From assembly GCA_001931875.2 (NCBI GenBank), contig MSJH02000556.1, forward strand, positions 1 through 64,000: a stretch of 64,000 nucleotides of DNA, given 5' to 3'. The position numbers and the translations under genes were made by a program. The DNA is from Byssochlamys sp. IMV 00236. Its lineage: Eukaryota > Ascomycota > Eurotiomycetes > Eurotiales > Thermoascaceae. This document shows, piece after piece, positions 45,630 through 56,850 of the stretch. Within the stretch, counting starts at the first letter, position 1, and each line of letters opens with the position of its first letter. The notes under the pieces are model-generated. The model was given only the letters and a program-made list of their open reading frames with translations. It had not been told where the DNA came from and ran no database searches.

Positions 45630-46271
45630 CTGGCAGGTTTTGTTGAGACGTTCAAGGAGTAATATATAAGCCAGGTTAGTGTAGATAATGTTGCGTTGGC
45701 GAAGTAGATATTCAAGTTCTACTTCCCGATGCTACTAGGTGCGCTACGGCTAGGAGGGGCCGTAGCAAATAATCATTGAGCGTAGTGACCAAGCTGGCTG
45801 CTCTGACTAAGCTGGCTGCTGGCGCTGACGCGCTGGCGCGCTGGCAAAGCCTGGCAGATAGGTTAATTGCTTAATCAAGTAATTTATCAGGTTCTTTTAG
45901 TGTAGTAACTGTGGATAATAAATATTATAAAGGAGTAGCCAAATAGATAGATAGTATAAGAAGCCAAAGTCTATATACTTAGGATAGATAGGCAAAAGGG
46001 GGATAGGTAGGAGAGATTTAGCTAATATAGTCGATATTTCAGACAGACTAATAAGAAGACCAATAAGAAGCCAGTATTTAGATAGAAGAAAATACTTTTA
46101 AAGTAAGCTTTAATAGGCAAAAGAAAGCAGGGGGTGAGGACTGCGAAGGGTGTAAATTAATTGATATAAACGCGAACTTATATAGGAGGTTAGGAGGAGT
46201 TAATTTGATTACCTAAATAAGAAGGCGGTAACACCAAGCAATTCAAAGTTATATATGGTCGTTTTTGAAAT

Positions 46272-46358
46272 AGACCAATCAGGGAGATTCTAAAAAAGTG
46301 GAGCATTTTTACAGCCAGTACCTAATATTGAAACATTTTGCTAGCGCTTAATGATTAG
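46272..46358 (+). repeat. Diverged direct repeat, copy 1
   Basis: This copy shares GACCAATCAG, AAAGTGGAGCA, CAGCCAGTA and CTAGCGCT..AATGATTA, in the same order, with copy 2 at 46428-46519. Confidence 0.7.
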
Positions 46359-46427
46359 TAAGTAGTAAGAGGTCACGTGCTCTTTCCTTTAAAAATTTCC
46401 TATTAGGGAAGACGTCACGTGATAAAG

Positions 46428-46519
46428 GACCAATCAGAGCGAGGGAAAAAAAGTGGAAAAAAAGTGGAGCACTTTTGCAGCCAGTATATTGTAAACATTT
46501 CGCTAGCGCTCAATGATTA
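46428..46519 (+). repeat. Diverged direct repeat, copy 2
   Basis: This copy matches 46272-46358 in the same order. Most substitutions seen are transitions (TTTTTACAG versus CTTTTGCAG; GCTTAATG versus GCTCAATG), and a short AAAAAGTGG duplication adds length. Confidence 0.7.
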
Positions 46520-46972
46520 CATATATATAATCGAAACAAGCAGGCGTGATTTCTCAGGTCCATACTATATACCCTTTTCCCCTATTCTATAGTAGAAAAA
46601 CAGGTAGCTAGCTATTTTCAGCTTTACCGGCTGGCTCAGATGCTTCCCCAGCTCGCGCCCGCAAGGTATCAAAGGACGTTGTCAAATCTCTGCATGCACA
46701 GGGAAAAAGCCACTGCATATACTCAAGTACGATCAACATCTTCCAATGCAACGCAATCCCTTTTCCACATATACCAGAACCCATAGCAAAAAAATCTGCA
46801 AGTAAGCTAGATATCGACCCTATACTTACTCAAGTAGTAACTAGCAGTACTTAAAAAAAAATAAAACTAACCATTTCGCTCCTTAACACTCAACCATAAA
46901 AACCACATCTTCCCAGACCACCCAAGACAGAATGAATAGATAAATCACTAAACCTCGCCACATTAATAAGCC

Positions 46973-47098
46973 GGCTCAATGGTCTAGTGGTCTGATACTT
47001 CCTTCGGGCGGTGGATCTAGTTAATCCCCTCCGGATATCTGCCTTAAAACAGTATCCAAGTTTGGAAGTGGTCCCGGGTTCGAGTCCCGGTTGAGCCC
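46973..47098 (+). tRNA. tRNA-Pro (anticodon CGG) with 54-base intron
   Basis: The acceptor stem pairs GGCTCAA (46973-46979) with TTGAGCC (47091-47097), followed by C as discriminator. The A box is TGGTCTAGTGG. The anticodon stem CTTCC (46998-47002) pairs with GGAAG (47064-47068). The loop TTCGGG carries anticodon CGG at 47005-47007, and position 37 is G. An intron of 54 bases (47009-47062) interrupts the loop right after position 37, the canonical place. The T arm is CCGGG-TTCGAGT-CCCGG. A T run follows, as a pol III terminator. Confidence 0.93.
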
Positions 47099-47099
47099 A

Positions 47100-47106
47100 T
47101 TTTTTT
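47100..47106 (+). terminator. Pol III terminator of tRNA-Pro
   Basis: A run of seven T directly after the tRNA 3' end, followed by more T runs. Confidence 0.85.
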
Positions 47107-48520
47107 GTTTTTTTGTTTTTTTATTTTTAATTTTAACCTTCCCGCGTTTAAATTCAAATTCAAACTATGTAGTCAAACTAGTCGGGATTATTTTTTTTTT
47201 TTCTTTTTCTCTCTTCATATGTGCATTTATTCTGAGTCCGTGTTAGCTTTTCCTTCAGATAAGTTGCAGGAGTTTCAGTTTAGTTCCTCTGGATCAGAGA
47301 GAGGCTATTTATTCTATTCTAATTTCCCATGTTCTTTACCCCGAACTCCCACGAACTATTATCACTGGATATCAATCTTGACGAACCCCCCTCCAATCAG
47401 AATGTAGTGTTTCCCTGTGGAGAGCTTCGGTTCCGGAGATCCGGGAACTAAAGCAAGTAAGCCGTTAGAACGAACCACCAGTATGTACTACTATGTACTA
47501 CTTTATCGCGAACTCGGCAACGATGATTATTATCTGGTACCGTCTCACGTAAGAGTGGAAGCGATAACTAGTTAGTTATGGAATTTATCTTGTTTTTTGC
47601 TACGTCCTGCGTCATGTTTGCCGAGGCAATTGACTATATTTAATTGGTTATAACTATGTGAGTGAGGGTGCATTAAGTATGATGTGGGATTACAGCGTTT
47701 AATTAATCCAGCTGGATAGAGATAGACTATCTATGAGAAGAGATTATGCTATGTAATACACGAGCTACTGCTATGCTGATGAGAAGAAAGTTCGAGCAAG
47801 CGGTCTGTGTTTTATTACCGGGTCGCTTCAGAAGGAAGCTAGAATTACCTAATGGTCACCACTTGATCGGCATCGTTCAGATCCCTGCTAACTATGACAG
47901 TGACTTGAGGGGAAGACTCCTATATCGGCCCTCCCTACCTCCACGAGGTGCACCGTCCACCGAGACAGAGAAATGAAGATGGAGACGAGATTTTGTAAAA
48001 GCAAACGTGACATCATGAACATGTGGGGGGATATTGATGATTGGATAAAAATATGACGCAGGATTGTCGAGAAAAGCGACAACATCAACAACAGTAAAAA
48101 TGCAAGCAATTAGTGACTCCTTCACGCCAAGTCTGTCTGTCGTGTGCAGTTCCAGTTCCCACACCGGTGCGGTTAACCCAAACCCAGAAGCCCTTCGAAA
48201 CCATGATTGCAACGTCGTCCATGACAACTCGTACACGTACAGAGAAGATGAAAGAAAAAAAAAACAACGAGATCCTAACGCCTAGACAACTCCCAACAGA
48301 CCCTATGCTACTGTACTCGTTCATCGGTCGGTAGAAGCAGGTGACAAAGGAGTATTGAACAGAATTGAAGGCGACATCCCAGATGGCGCGTCAAGTTTTT
48401 GATGGCGAATTTTGTTGTTATCAGGATTTTTAATTAAAGGGTTTTTTTTTTTTGTTTGTAGTGGACTCTCTGGGATGAATCGAAGAGGAGAGAGCCGTCT
48501 GTACACGTCGTATCGTAAGA
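47107..48520. other. Intergenic DNA after the tRNA
   Basis: 1.4 kb of AT-rich DNA with no supported gene, including the 3' flank of the Ndt80-type gene. Confidence 0.4.
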
Positions 48521-50509
48521 TCAATACACGTCTTCAGCAGCGAAATAACGCTTGCTCCTGTTCCTCGCCGCAGTCACCTTGGGATCGGCTGGGATGTTGG
48601 TGTGGTGGACCACGTGCGGGCGATAGACCGCGTCGACGGGGGCGTGCCACTCATCCAGGCCCAGCGGGAAGTATTCGTACAGCAGATCTGCGCTGTCAGA
48701 GGCGAAGGAAAATCCCGTAGCAAGAGTTGACGCGGGCGCGGGAAAAGCCGGCGCAGCGTTGACAGTGGCGGTGCCCAAGACAGGAACAACACTGTTGGAG
48801 GCAGAGCGGCTGGGACGCGGGCGGGTGGAAGAAGCCTGGGAGGTCTTCCTCATCTTGGTGGGACGTGCAGACTCGATCTCCGGACTCGGGTTCTTCTGAG
48901 GCAATGCATTATTGGACTTGCTGGGGCGAGAGTGCTTCGTAATATCCGCGGACCTGGGCGGGGAGAACTCGTCGTCTACCAGAGAAAGCGGAATGGGAGC
49001 AACGCTAAGACGACGCTGCGAATCCGTGTCGCGCGACATGGTTGGGCTCGTACGCTGATACCCAGGCAGAGATCCGTTTAGGGGAGGCAAATTCGCCGGG
49101 GGAAAAGGCACCGGAGGAGGAGCTGCAGTCGCGGTGGTCGTAGGAGGCATCTGCGTCCAGTCTGCATAGGGAGGAGACGAGTGCGGCGGCATAGTCACCT
49201 GCGGGAGAGGGGCTTCCTCAAACTGGAAGATCGATCCCATCTCAGGGGTGCTGCTCTTGGTGGACGCGCGCAGTTGAGCAGCAGCCTGCACGGGAGTCTG
49301 GCTGGGCTGACGGGGAGAACGGTTGTTGCCCTTGGCTGCGGACGCTTGGGTGTTCTTGCGAGATGAAGCTGCGCTGCCGCTCAGAGGAAGGTCCTTCCGA
49401 GACTGGAAGTTGCGCGGGCTGCGTCCGCGGACGATGACAGGACCGGAACGGACCTCGCAGACGGGGGCCTTTGCGCCAGTAGATAGAGTGGCCATGACCT
49501 TAAGACGGACGACAAAGTGCTGCTGCAGTTCCTTGCGGCGTCCGTTGTTGGCGGTTGCAATGCGGAACTGGAGACGCTTCCAGGCGATGGGGAAGCTCGC
49601 ATAGTCCGAGTCCATGTCCTGGCCGGCCATGGTATCGAGCGGGATGGCTGGCGGTTCTTTCTCCGTCTTGTCCTCCGGTTGCTGGTTGCCGTTGGCGGCG
49701 GGAGTCTTCCAAGGCACCGAGATGATCTTGACCGCATTTCCCTCAACCGACTCCGTGGCGGAAACGGTGAGTTCCAGTGCCAGAATGGGGATCCTATCCC
49801 CCTGGTCCGTCATCAGATAGCGCAGGGTGCGCGGCAACGTGACTGAGCCAGTTATCTGGAAGAGATTACGGCGATAACAGGTCAATTCGGCGACCTGGGG
49901 AGGGACTGCCTCCGTGGGAGAATTGGTCCAGGGCGACTCCGCGAGAAAGAACATGCCGTGCAGCTGCGCCGCGACGGAAATGTTGGTCCTGTGCAGAGAG
50001 TAGTCCAGCAAGGTGAAGCTGTACGTGGGCGCGGAGAAGCTCAGCAGCTTGTGATTATGGTCGATATTGGCGTCCTGCTGCTGTGGTTGCTGTTGCTCGG
50101 GCGCGGGAGGCTCGAATGAAGGCATAATCTCGGCATACTGTTCGGGGAAATGCTGGGGGATGTTCCTGATGATGCCATGCGCAGAGTAGATCATGTCGTC
50201 GTTGCTGTTGTGTTACTTGTCAGCGTGTGTTTGCGCATTCACGTGAAGAGATGCGATGAAAGCTGGGGATCAGAGATGGGACGAAAGGGAACGGCCCGTC
50301 GTCTGATGAGATCAGACGAAAGCACACCCGTCTGAACACTGAAGTATAAGATTCACCTACCCGACAAAGTTATCCGGGTCAAAGTTGGGAGGCTGGTCAG
50401 GCCCATCCAGCTGCGACATGGACAGATATTCGGTGTTGTGCATATTAGGAGGGAGCACGGTCATAGGATTGCCCAAATAGGGCATCGTGATGGCGTCGTA
50501 TCCGTCCAT
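48521..50509 (-). CDS. xprG: Ndt80/PhoG transcription factor, XprG/VIB-1 type
   Basis: Two exons (50509-50361 and 50204-48521, 156-base intron) give 610 aa. The join rebuilds DPDNFVGNDDMIYSAHG. The Ndt80/PhoG (p53-like) DNA-binding domain spans roughly residues 100-300, with the motifs YSFTLLDYSLHRTNISVAAQ, LTCYRRNLFQITGSV, WKRLQFRIATANNGRRKELQ, VVRLKVMATL and IVRGRSPRNFQSRKDLPLSG. The rest is Pro/Ser-rich, with a basic KMRKT stretch and a conserved tail YFAAEDVY. XprG in Aspergillus nidulans and VIB-1 in Neurospora activate extracellular protease and starvation genes, and affect cell death. Another fungal Ndt80-like protein, RON1, controls N-acetylglucosamine catabolism; given the nagB/GH3 pair 8-13 kb away, that identity should be kept open. 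A long leader with short upstream frames precedes it. Confidence 0.82.
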
Positions 50510-50741
50510 GGTGAGCGCACATGAGTTGGGTCTGTCAGACGCAGAGGGAACGGTGAAGCAGTCCTGCTGGAGGGAGGATCGCGTTGGAAGGAAGACGGAG
50601 GTGAGGGCGAGGTGAGGATGACGGTGTTGTTGTTGTCTCTGTTGTTGCTGTCGCGCGCAGAGGCTGTCGAGTCTAGTACAGACAGTGAACGAGGGGCCGC
50701 CTCAATGGCAGAAGATGCGTGAGCAGGTGAAGACAAAATAC

Positions 50742-50766
50742 TGAAGTGAAGTGAAGTGAAGTGAAG
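50742..50766. repeat. Five tandem TGAAG units
   Basis: Perfect pentanucleotide array, five copies, in the presumed leader or promoter of the Ndt80-type gene. Confidence 0.85.
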
Positions 50767-53374
50767 CCAAGCCAAGTCCAGTGAGGGGAGGCTGGACAGC
50801 GGCGGGACGGAGGAAAGAAGATTGGATTGCGCGCCACCAGCAGGAGAGGAGAGGACGGGGATAGATATGAGCCTCTCTCTCACACTGCGCAGACCCAGGG
50901 ATCTCGAGTCGACTGACAGGAGAGGCCGCGACAAACGCTGGTCCGGGCTGGCGCGGTGGTTGAAGGGGAGCGAGCAGGCAGGACGTCCAGGAAGAAGAAG
51001 AAGAAGAAGTAAGTGGATGCGAAGGAGGAGACACTAAGTCGATGATGGACGAGGATGCGGTGGATCGCCCGAGTTTAGTTCTTAACTGAGTCTGAGAGAG
51101 AGAGAGACAAGCAAGTGATGGCCGCACCCGGACAGTCGAAGGACGGAGGCAGATCAGGCACCGGGCTCGTCCTAGCGACTGTTGCGGGCGATCATGGTGA
51201 TTGACTGATGGATGGATTTCTAGAAACCAAACCTGGCTGCTGTTGCGTTGCTATCAGGGGACGGTCGATCTCTACTCTACTCTACTCCGTACAGAATGTT
51301 CTGCTGCATTTCCTCCTCGTGTCGTGCTCGTCCCGGCTTTATCGCCTGCTTTATCTCGGTGGATGCACACTATACCCGCCATGGCCTAGACGCTGCATCG
51401 GAGCCCCGGTGGAGGATGAGGAAGAAGATACCTAGTAATTGTTATTATTATTGCATCCCACTGCTTCAGTCAGAACAATATCCCACAGTCATGCAATCTA
51501 ACGATCCCCTCCCGGCCAAACACGGCTTGGACTGAACGCCTCCCCCGGAGACTAGATCCTATGGTCTGCAGTCTCATGTATTAATATTACTACCACATTA
51601 TTCAGGAGCAGTCTATGGTAATTCCCCCGGGATGGCTGGCTCTGGCGTCGACGTGCTAACTCTCTTCTTTCTAGAATGTCCGGGAGAAGCTATCGTGCCG
51701 GTGCTATTACCAGTCTGCTCCAAGGGCCCGTTCGATGCGCGACTTTCAGATGCGATAGATCTTCCAACGGACACAAAGACAAAGAGACGAAGACAAACCC
51801 ATCGACGCAAACCAATCAGTCGGGCAGACCACTTGTGATTCGGGGCCTCCGGGTCAGCTGCTGAGCCTGCTTTTGCTGTTTCTGTCCTCTGTATCGTCCT
51901 CGTGGCTCTGGAGCTGCTCTCTCTCTCTCTCTGTATCCCATCTCCACTGTTTCGCACGGAACAATCAGAACAATCACCACCACAAGCCCTGTGTTCTCTC
52001 CCCCGCCCATGGATCTGACCGAGGCCAGCGCTGGATCCACCGCTCAAGTTGATCGGGGGCCAAACACTAAACCGTCCACTATTGCTGGTCTGAGTTTAGA
52101 AGAGTGAAACTAAAGCCAGGCCGAGTGGAACCGACTCTGGGGGCGCAACCAGCGGGCTGGGCCGGATTCAAGAGTTACCGAGTTCGGCATGGCTGGCTTC
52201 TTTCGCGTAAAGTAAAGACGATTGTTCAGCGGAGTTTGCAGTCTACACAGTAGTACAGTAGTGCTGTACTCTGTACAATCGAGTAGATATGATTCACCAG
52301 GGCAGATGACGGAGCGGATCATTGTTGGCTCTGATTCATCATTCTAGAGACTCTCTCTCTACTTCTTCGCGGTTAACGGCGGTGGAATCCAGCGGAATGA
52401 ACGCATGGACCCCGCCAGTAGAGAGAGACAAGAAGCAAGAGAGCCAAGAAACTCGATTTAGCGCAAGACGTCCAGTAGTCGATAGTAGTCTAACTTACCG
52501 TATTGGCCACTGACGGCACAGAGCGAGGGATCAATGGGATTGGGATTGATCGCGAGCAACGAGTGACGATGGCGAAAGTCGAAACACCACAAAGCCAGGC
52601 ACGGAGCATGGCTGACCGTTGGGACGATCTCCTGCTGTCTAGGGCAATTCGTGTCAAAAACTGGGGCAAGAAGATAGGGCAGAGAAAGTCAGAACGAACA
52701 GGTCTGGCTTTTCCATCATTATTAGTTATTCACGCCGTTTGCCACAGACACTCGACCACCACACTGCGCAGCTCGATATCGTTGGCTATAGATCGCATCC
52801 ACAATTCCTCCGTCCGGGAGAATAATCTCCAGACATCCCAGACACGAGACAGGCTCGTTTCCTGAATAACGTTCCCTGAGGAAATGAAATGGGAAACAAC
52901 AAGACGACTGACAGGGGACGATCCGTTCGGTGCTGTTCTAACTTCTGTCGTTCCATGGAGACTCGGCAATGTCCGAGAGGGGAAATGCGCATGAACCCAC
53001 TGGCGGTTGAGGCCGACACAAGTTGGTTAGTTAGATAACTGCGAACACAAAAAAGAAAAAAGTCCGCACGAGCTGCCGGAGGCGCCGTCTGCTCAGGCAC
53101 GGAGTCAACTAGGCTCCGAGCGTCCGCTTATTATCCTGGAGGTAAATCACTAGTTAATGTTAATTAATGTTGATTGATTACGGACTGGCTGGTGCGAAAA
53201 AAAAGATCTTCCTCGGTCGGTCTGACATGCAGAAAGAAAAAAGCAGGCTAGCGACTTGATATGATGAGACCGTCAACAGATAACTATTTGATCCCATCTA
53301 GATAAAACTAAAAATAAAAATAAAACCCGAAGGGGACCATAACGGTCAATCAATGCTTTTCAGGCGATTCTCCG

Positions 53375-53377
<3 letters not shown>

Positions 53378-53409
<32 letters not shown>
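53378..53409. repeat. CT microsatellite, 16 units
   Basis: A pure CT run of 32 bases. It precedes the doubtful ORF at 53556 and could be a promoter pyrimidine tract. Confidence 0.9.
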
Positions 53410-53413
<4 letters not shown>

Positions 53414-53555
53414 AGCCGATCTAACTATCTCAAGTTCTCAACTGTCTGATTAATTGACTCACTTGGTTGACTACTTTCTCCCTATCTTCGTCCGGCTTCC
53501 TCCTGAACCATGTTCTCCTCCGCTCCGTCGTCAGGTCTCCCATAGATCCGATACG

Positions 53556-53828
53556 ATGATTGGCTCCAGCACTAGAATCGCTTCACAGATTCATTTCCTC
53601 GCACTAGCGAACCAGGACCCTTTGGCTCCGTCCAGAATTGCTCGTCACCGGGGTCTTCCGGTTGCCAATAATGAGCCCATCGCCCCTCCCCGGGGATCGA
53701 CGATTCCTGGAGAATCCTTTCGTCAGGACAAGCTGCCGCTCAGCTTATCGGAGGATGAGGTGATCAACGATTTTCAGGCACTTGACCAATCGATTGAGTT
53801 ATCGTCAACTTCTCACTATACTCCGTAG
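53556..53828 (+). CDS. Doubtful small ORF, 90 aa
   Basis: An ATG-led frame with varied composition (FLALANQDPLAPSRIARHR and an acidic LSLSEDEVINDF helix). A long CT tract and TC-rich DNA stand 150 bases upstream, like a fungal promoter. I do not recognise the protein and there is no supporting intron. Confidence 0.3.
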   Translation: MIGSSTRIASQIHFLALANQDPLAPSRIARHRGLPVANNEPIAPPRGSTIPGESFRQDKLPLSLSEDEVINDFQALDQSIELSSTSHYTP

Positions 53829-55339
53829 ATGATCTACAATCTTTTGCGGGACCCAAGAGCTATCATGTCCACAGCTGTACGGGCGGAATAATAATGATGA
53901 TAATCGAGCAGGGAGGGGGGGGTACTCTCATACTTTCTCAGCATAGACAGGATTCATCACGCATGTTTCGCAAGTGAGAAATATGGTAATCTCCGGGGTA
54001 GTCGTCATCATTGTCATTGCCCAAGTCTGCGCCGTACAGCAAGCATCGAGACACGGAAATCTTGAAACGGAGTCCGTGATTGAAAATCTTCCAGCACTTT
54101 TCTTTTCCTGAAGACCCATGTCTATCCTGTAACAGGCCTAGACCTCAAAGTGGACGCTGCTGGAAACTCCGTCGGAGACGGGGCAGAAATTCAATCATTG
54201 TTCTGAAGCAATGGAACTAAATAACAGATTCAACAGGGATATCCGTTTCTCTTCGATGCGAACACGCGCAAGATGCACAACAGTCCACTAGCCTCCTCTT
54301 CACTGCTTACGGAGTACCTACCTAGACGCAGATAGACAATCCCCTGACACGCAAGAATGCCAAGTGCATGTGATAAAGAGGGGAGGGGGGGAGCAGCGTT
54401 TGCAAAAAAGACCCTCTGGGGGGAAATCGATGAACAAAGACCGACTAGAAGCCGAAATGACACCCTTCCAGAACAACTTTCGCTTCATCCCGACACTTAA
54501 CCTTACTACCTCGACCTAATATGGCCCCTTCGACGTTCTTCCCTGCAGGGACGAGTCCCCTTCCCATTGTCACTGTACCTTCCGACCCTCGTTCCATCGA
54601 TGGTACCTGTACATTGTATGTACATGTACATGATGCCTATTTCGGTAATCCACCGTGTCTATCCCGTTGTTCCCTCCGCCCCATGTTCGATTCGATGGAT
54701 GCAGCATATCTAACTAAGTTCAACTACTACCTCGCCTATGGTCGTGCTTCATTATACTCTCCTGATAATAAAAAAGAATAACCATAATATTCCCCGATCT
54801 TCACGCACCGTTCCTGAACCGGCACTCGAAGCATCGTTTAGTCTCTTCCCGAAAGTCACACTCATATCTATGCGCATAAGTTTTCCACTCCCCCGCCCCC
54901 CTTCCCCGCCTCTGAATCTGCCTCCTATCTTGAAACACAAAACAGAAACAAGAAACAGCTAGTTCGATATCGTAGATCTCGACATGAGCATTTTCCATTT
55001 CTGTCTTTGGACCGGAGCTGTTGCTGCTATGATAGCCTGTGAGCCAGACCTGAGCCAGATCAAGCAAGTGAGCCAAGGAGGTGAGCCCACGGAGGAAAAG
55101 GGCGGCCAGTTTAGGCTCCTCGGCTAGAATTGGAAAGACTAAGGCTGGGGTAGTATATTCTCATGAAATTGACCTAGTAGTACATGTCATCTGGCTATTG
55201 TTCACAGTCCTCCCTTCTAAGTATTCCCACCCCTTCGTCGATTTCGTCCATGGGAGGTTATTGGAATCAGGCAGAATATCGTCGAAAGGGGGAACAAGAA
55301 AAGGCAATCAGTTAGTTAGTTATCGTACATACTGCATAC
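53829..55339. other. Gene-free stretch
   Basis: 1.5 kb with no supported gene between the doubtful ORF and the kinase 3' end. It contains a TGTACATGTACAT near-palindrome around 54614-54632. Confidence 0.4.
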
Positions 55340-56850
55340 TCAATCAACACCAAGCTCCTTCATCCTCCTCTCAGCCCAAGCTCCTAGATCACCAAAATAT
55401 CCCTCCGGATCATCACCTCTCCAGTCTCGCAACGCAAACCAAAGATGGCGCGCATCTTTCCCAGCTTGAATTGCACGTTCGTAATTAGGCGCTTGATTGA
55501 AGAGAGCCTGCACGGAGAGAAAGGCAGTTATTTACTATTCTGCTCATATACTGAGAAAAAAAAAAAAGACGATGATTGAACCAAGGACGGACGTACCATG
55601 AAATATTGCCTCGCCCATATCATGTACTCCACGCGGTCATCCGGAGTTGCGTCATCAGGCACTCGAATAACTGAAGGGTTGGCATTCTCATCAGTTACTA
55701 GATCGACCCATACGGCCATCAACGGATCAGACAAGATAGCCGGCACGATGCAGCCAGTCTCCCAGTCATATAGGGACGTCACAACGGGTTGACCGTTTGC
55801 ATCTATTGTAATCGACATGTTGTGAATGCCATAATCGCCATGCTCGAGAACGAGACGATAGAGAGAGATCCGGTCGCTATCTGCAGGCATAATGTGTGGG
55901 ATAAGACGTAAGAGAGATTGCTTAGCTGACGCAGCAATGGGACCGACGGTGTTATTGTCATCCTCCCATCCGATCATGTCGCCTATATTCCCGATTGTTG
56001 CTTCAATCTTAGACGTGAAGAGAGAAATGCAGAACTCGCGCGTGGGAGCAACGGGAGTAGGGAGCGATTTGGGTTTCTGTTCAAAGAGGCGTTCGCGGAG
56101 CCAAGTAGTAGCGAAGTCGAGCGGAAGGTTGAAGTTGAATAATGATGCGCGGATACGGGCTGTCTGAGTAAGAAGACAGGCCTAGAGACAGAAGATTGCA
56201 CAGTTAAAATTGCGTTTGAGTAGAGCAGAACAACATATTATTGCTGACATTGGCACGCACCTTCTGTTCTGAGCTGAGATCCTGCCAGACATTATTCTCC
56301 CCCTCTGCCTTTTCAAACAAGAACAAGCGACGGCCCGCAATATCCTGAGGGATATCAAGTCTGGGACTAACGTGCTGCGCTGGGATACGGTAGTAAAGCA
56401 GCCGGGAGGCCAAGATATTAGGCTCTGAGCGCAGGAGCTCGTATACTGCTATCTCGAACTTGACCTCGGGAACTTGCACTTGAATTGGGGGGCCGTCATA
56501 GTTGGGCATATTGATATCGCCACGAGCTAAACGCGCCACGATGTCCGGTCGATTCGATAGTTTGATGTGGAAACCCTGTGCGCAACCCCCAACCTCAGTC
56601 TTAGTATAGAATAGAATTGAGTTATAAAGATTGCGAAAAAAAAAACACTCACGTAGTTATTCGAGCCCTTGTATACGACCGGGATATCAATCACTTTAGC
56701 GCCGAGATTCTCCTCAACCTCTCGAATGAGTAGGTTTACATCCCAAACTCCGTGGAAGGGGCTCTTGCCGCTGCGGACTAGAGCGAGCAGCTGCTTGCCG
56801 TCGAAGTCGTTATTATCTGGCATCTTGGGCCAATCGTCACGGAAGCTCAT
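55340..56850 (-). CDS. APH-family kinase, apparent frameshift at last exon
   Basis: Exons 56850-56653, 56575-56261 and 56181-55597, all in phase 0, encode 366 aa of a phosphotransferase-family (aminoglycoside/choline-kinase-like) protein. Catalytic motifs are present: HGDYGIHN with Asp287 and Asn292, and the metal-binding YDWETG with Asp310. A fourth exon from 55505 would supply a tail that reads well as ..FNQAPNYERAIQAGKDARHLW.. to a stop at 55340. However, with donor ATG|GTACGT and acceptor GCAG|GCT, two bases are missing, and the frame instead stops six codons into exon 4. Either this is a 2-base deletion (pseudogene or sequence error) or an unusual splice is used. Many fungal members of this family have unknown small-molecule substrates. 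The catalytic core itself is intact. Confidence 0.7.

Larger units (their letters stand above)
45640..46600. repeat. AT-rich patch with diverged repeats, RIP-like
   Basis: Base composition falls sharply after the lipase, with TA-rich DNA, many stops and no genes. Short GC-rich islands (CTGGCTGCT and GCGCTGGC repeats near 45785-45850) remain. A pair of direct repeats inside differs largely by C/T and G/A changes. This fits an old transposon remnant mutated by repeat-induced point mutation. Confidence 0.55.
50510..53555. other. Long non-coding stretch upstream of the Ndt80-type gene
   Basis: About 3 kb without a supported gene. It contains CT- and GA-rich microsatellites and is a plausible extended promoter and leader of the transcription factor. 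Minus-strand frames near 50461-51127 are Ser/Leu-rich low complexity and not credible proteins. Confidence 0.45.

Noticed and set aside
50461..51127. Two minus-strand Ser/Leu-rich ORFs upstream of the Ndt80-type gene
   Set aside because: They overlap the true start region in other frames and contain repeat-coded low complexity.
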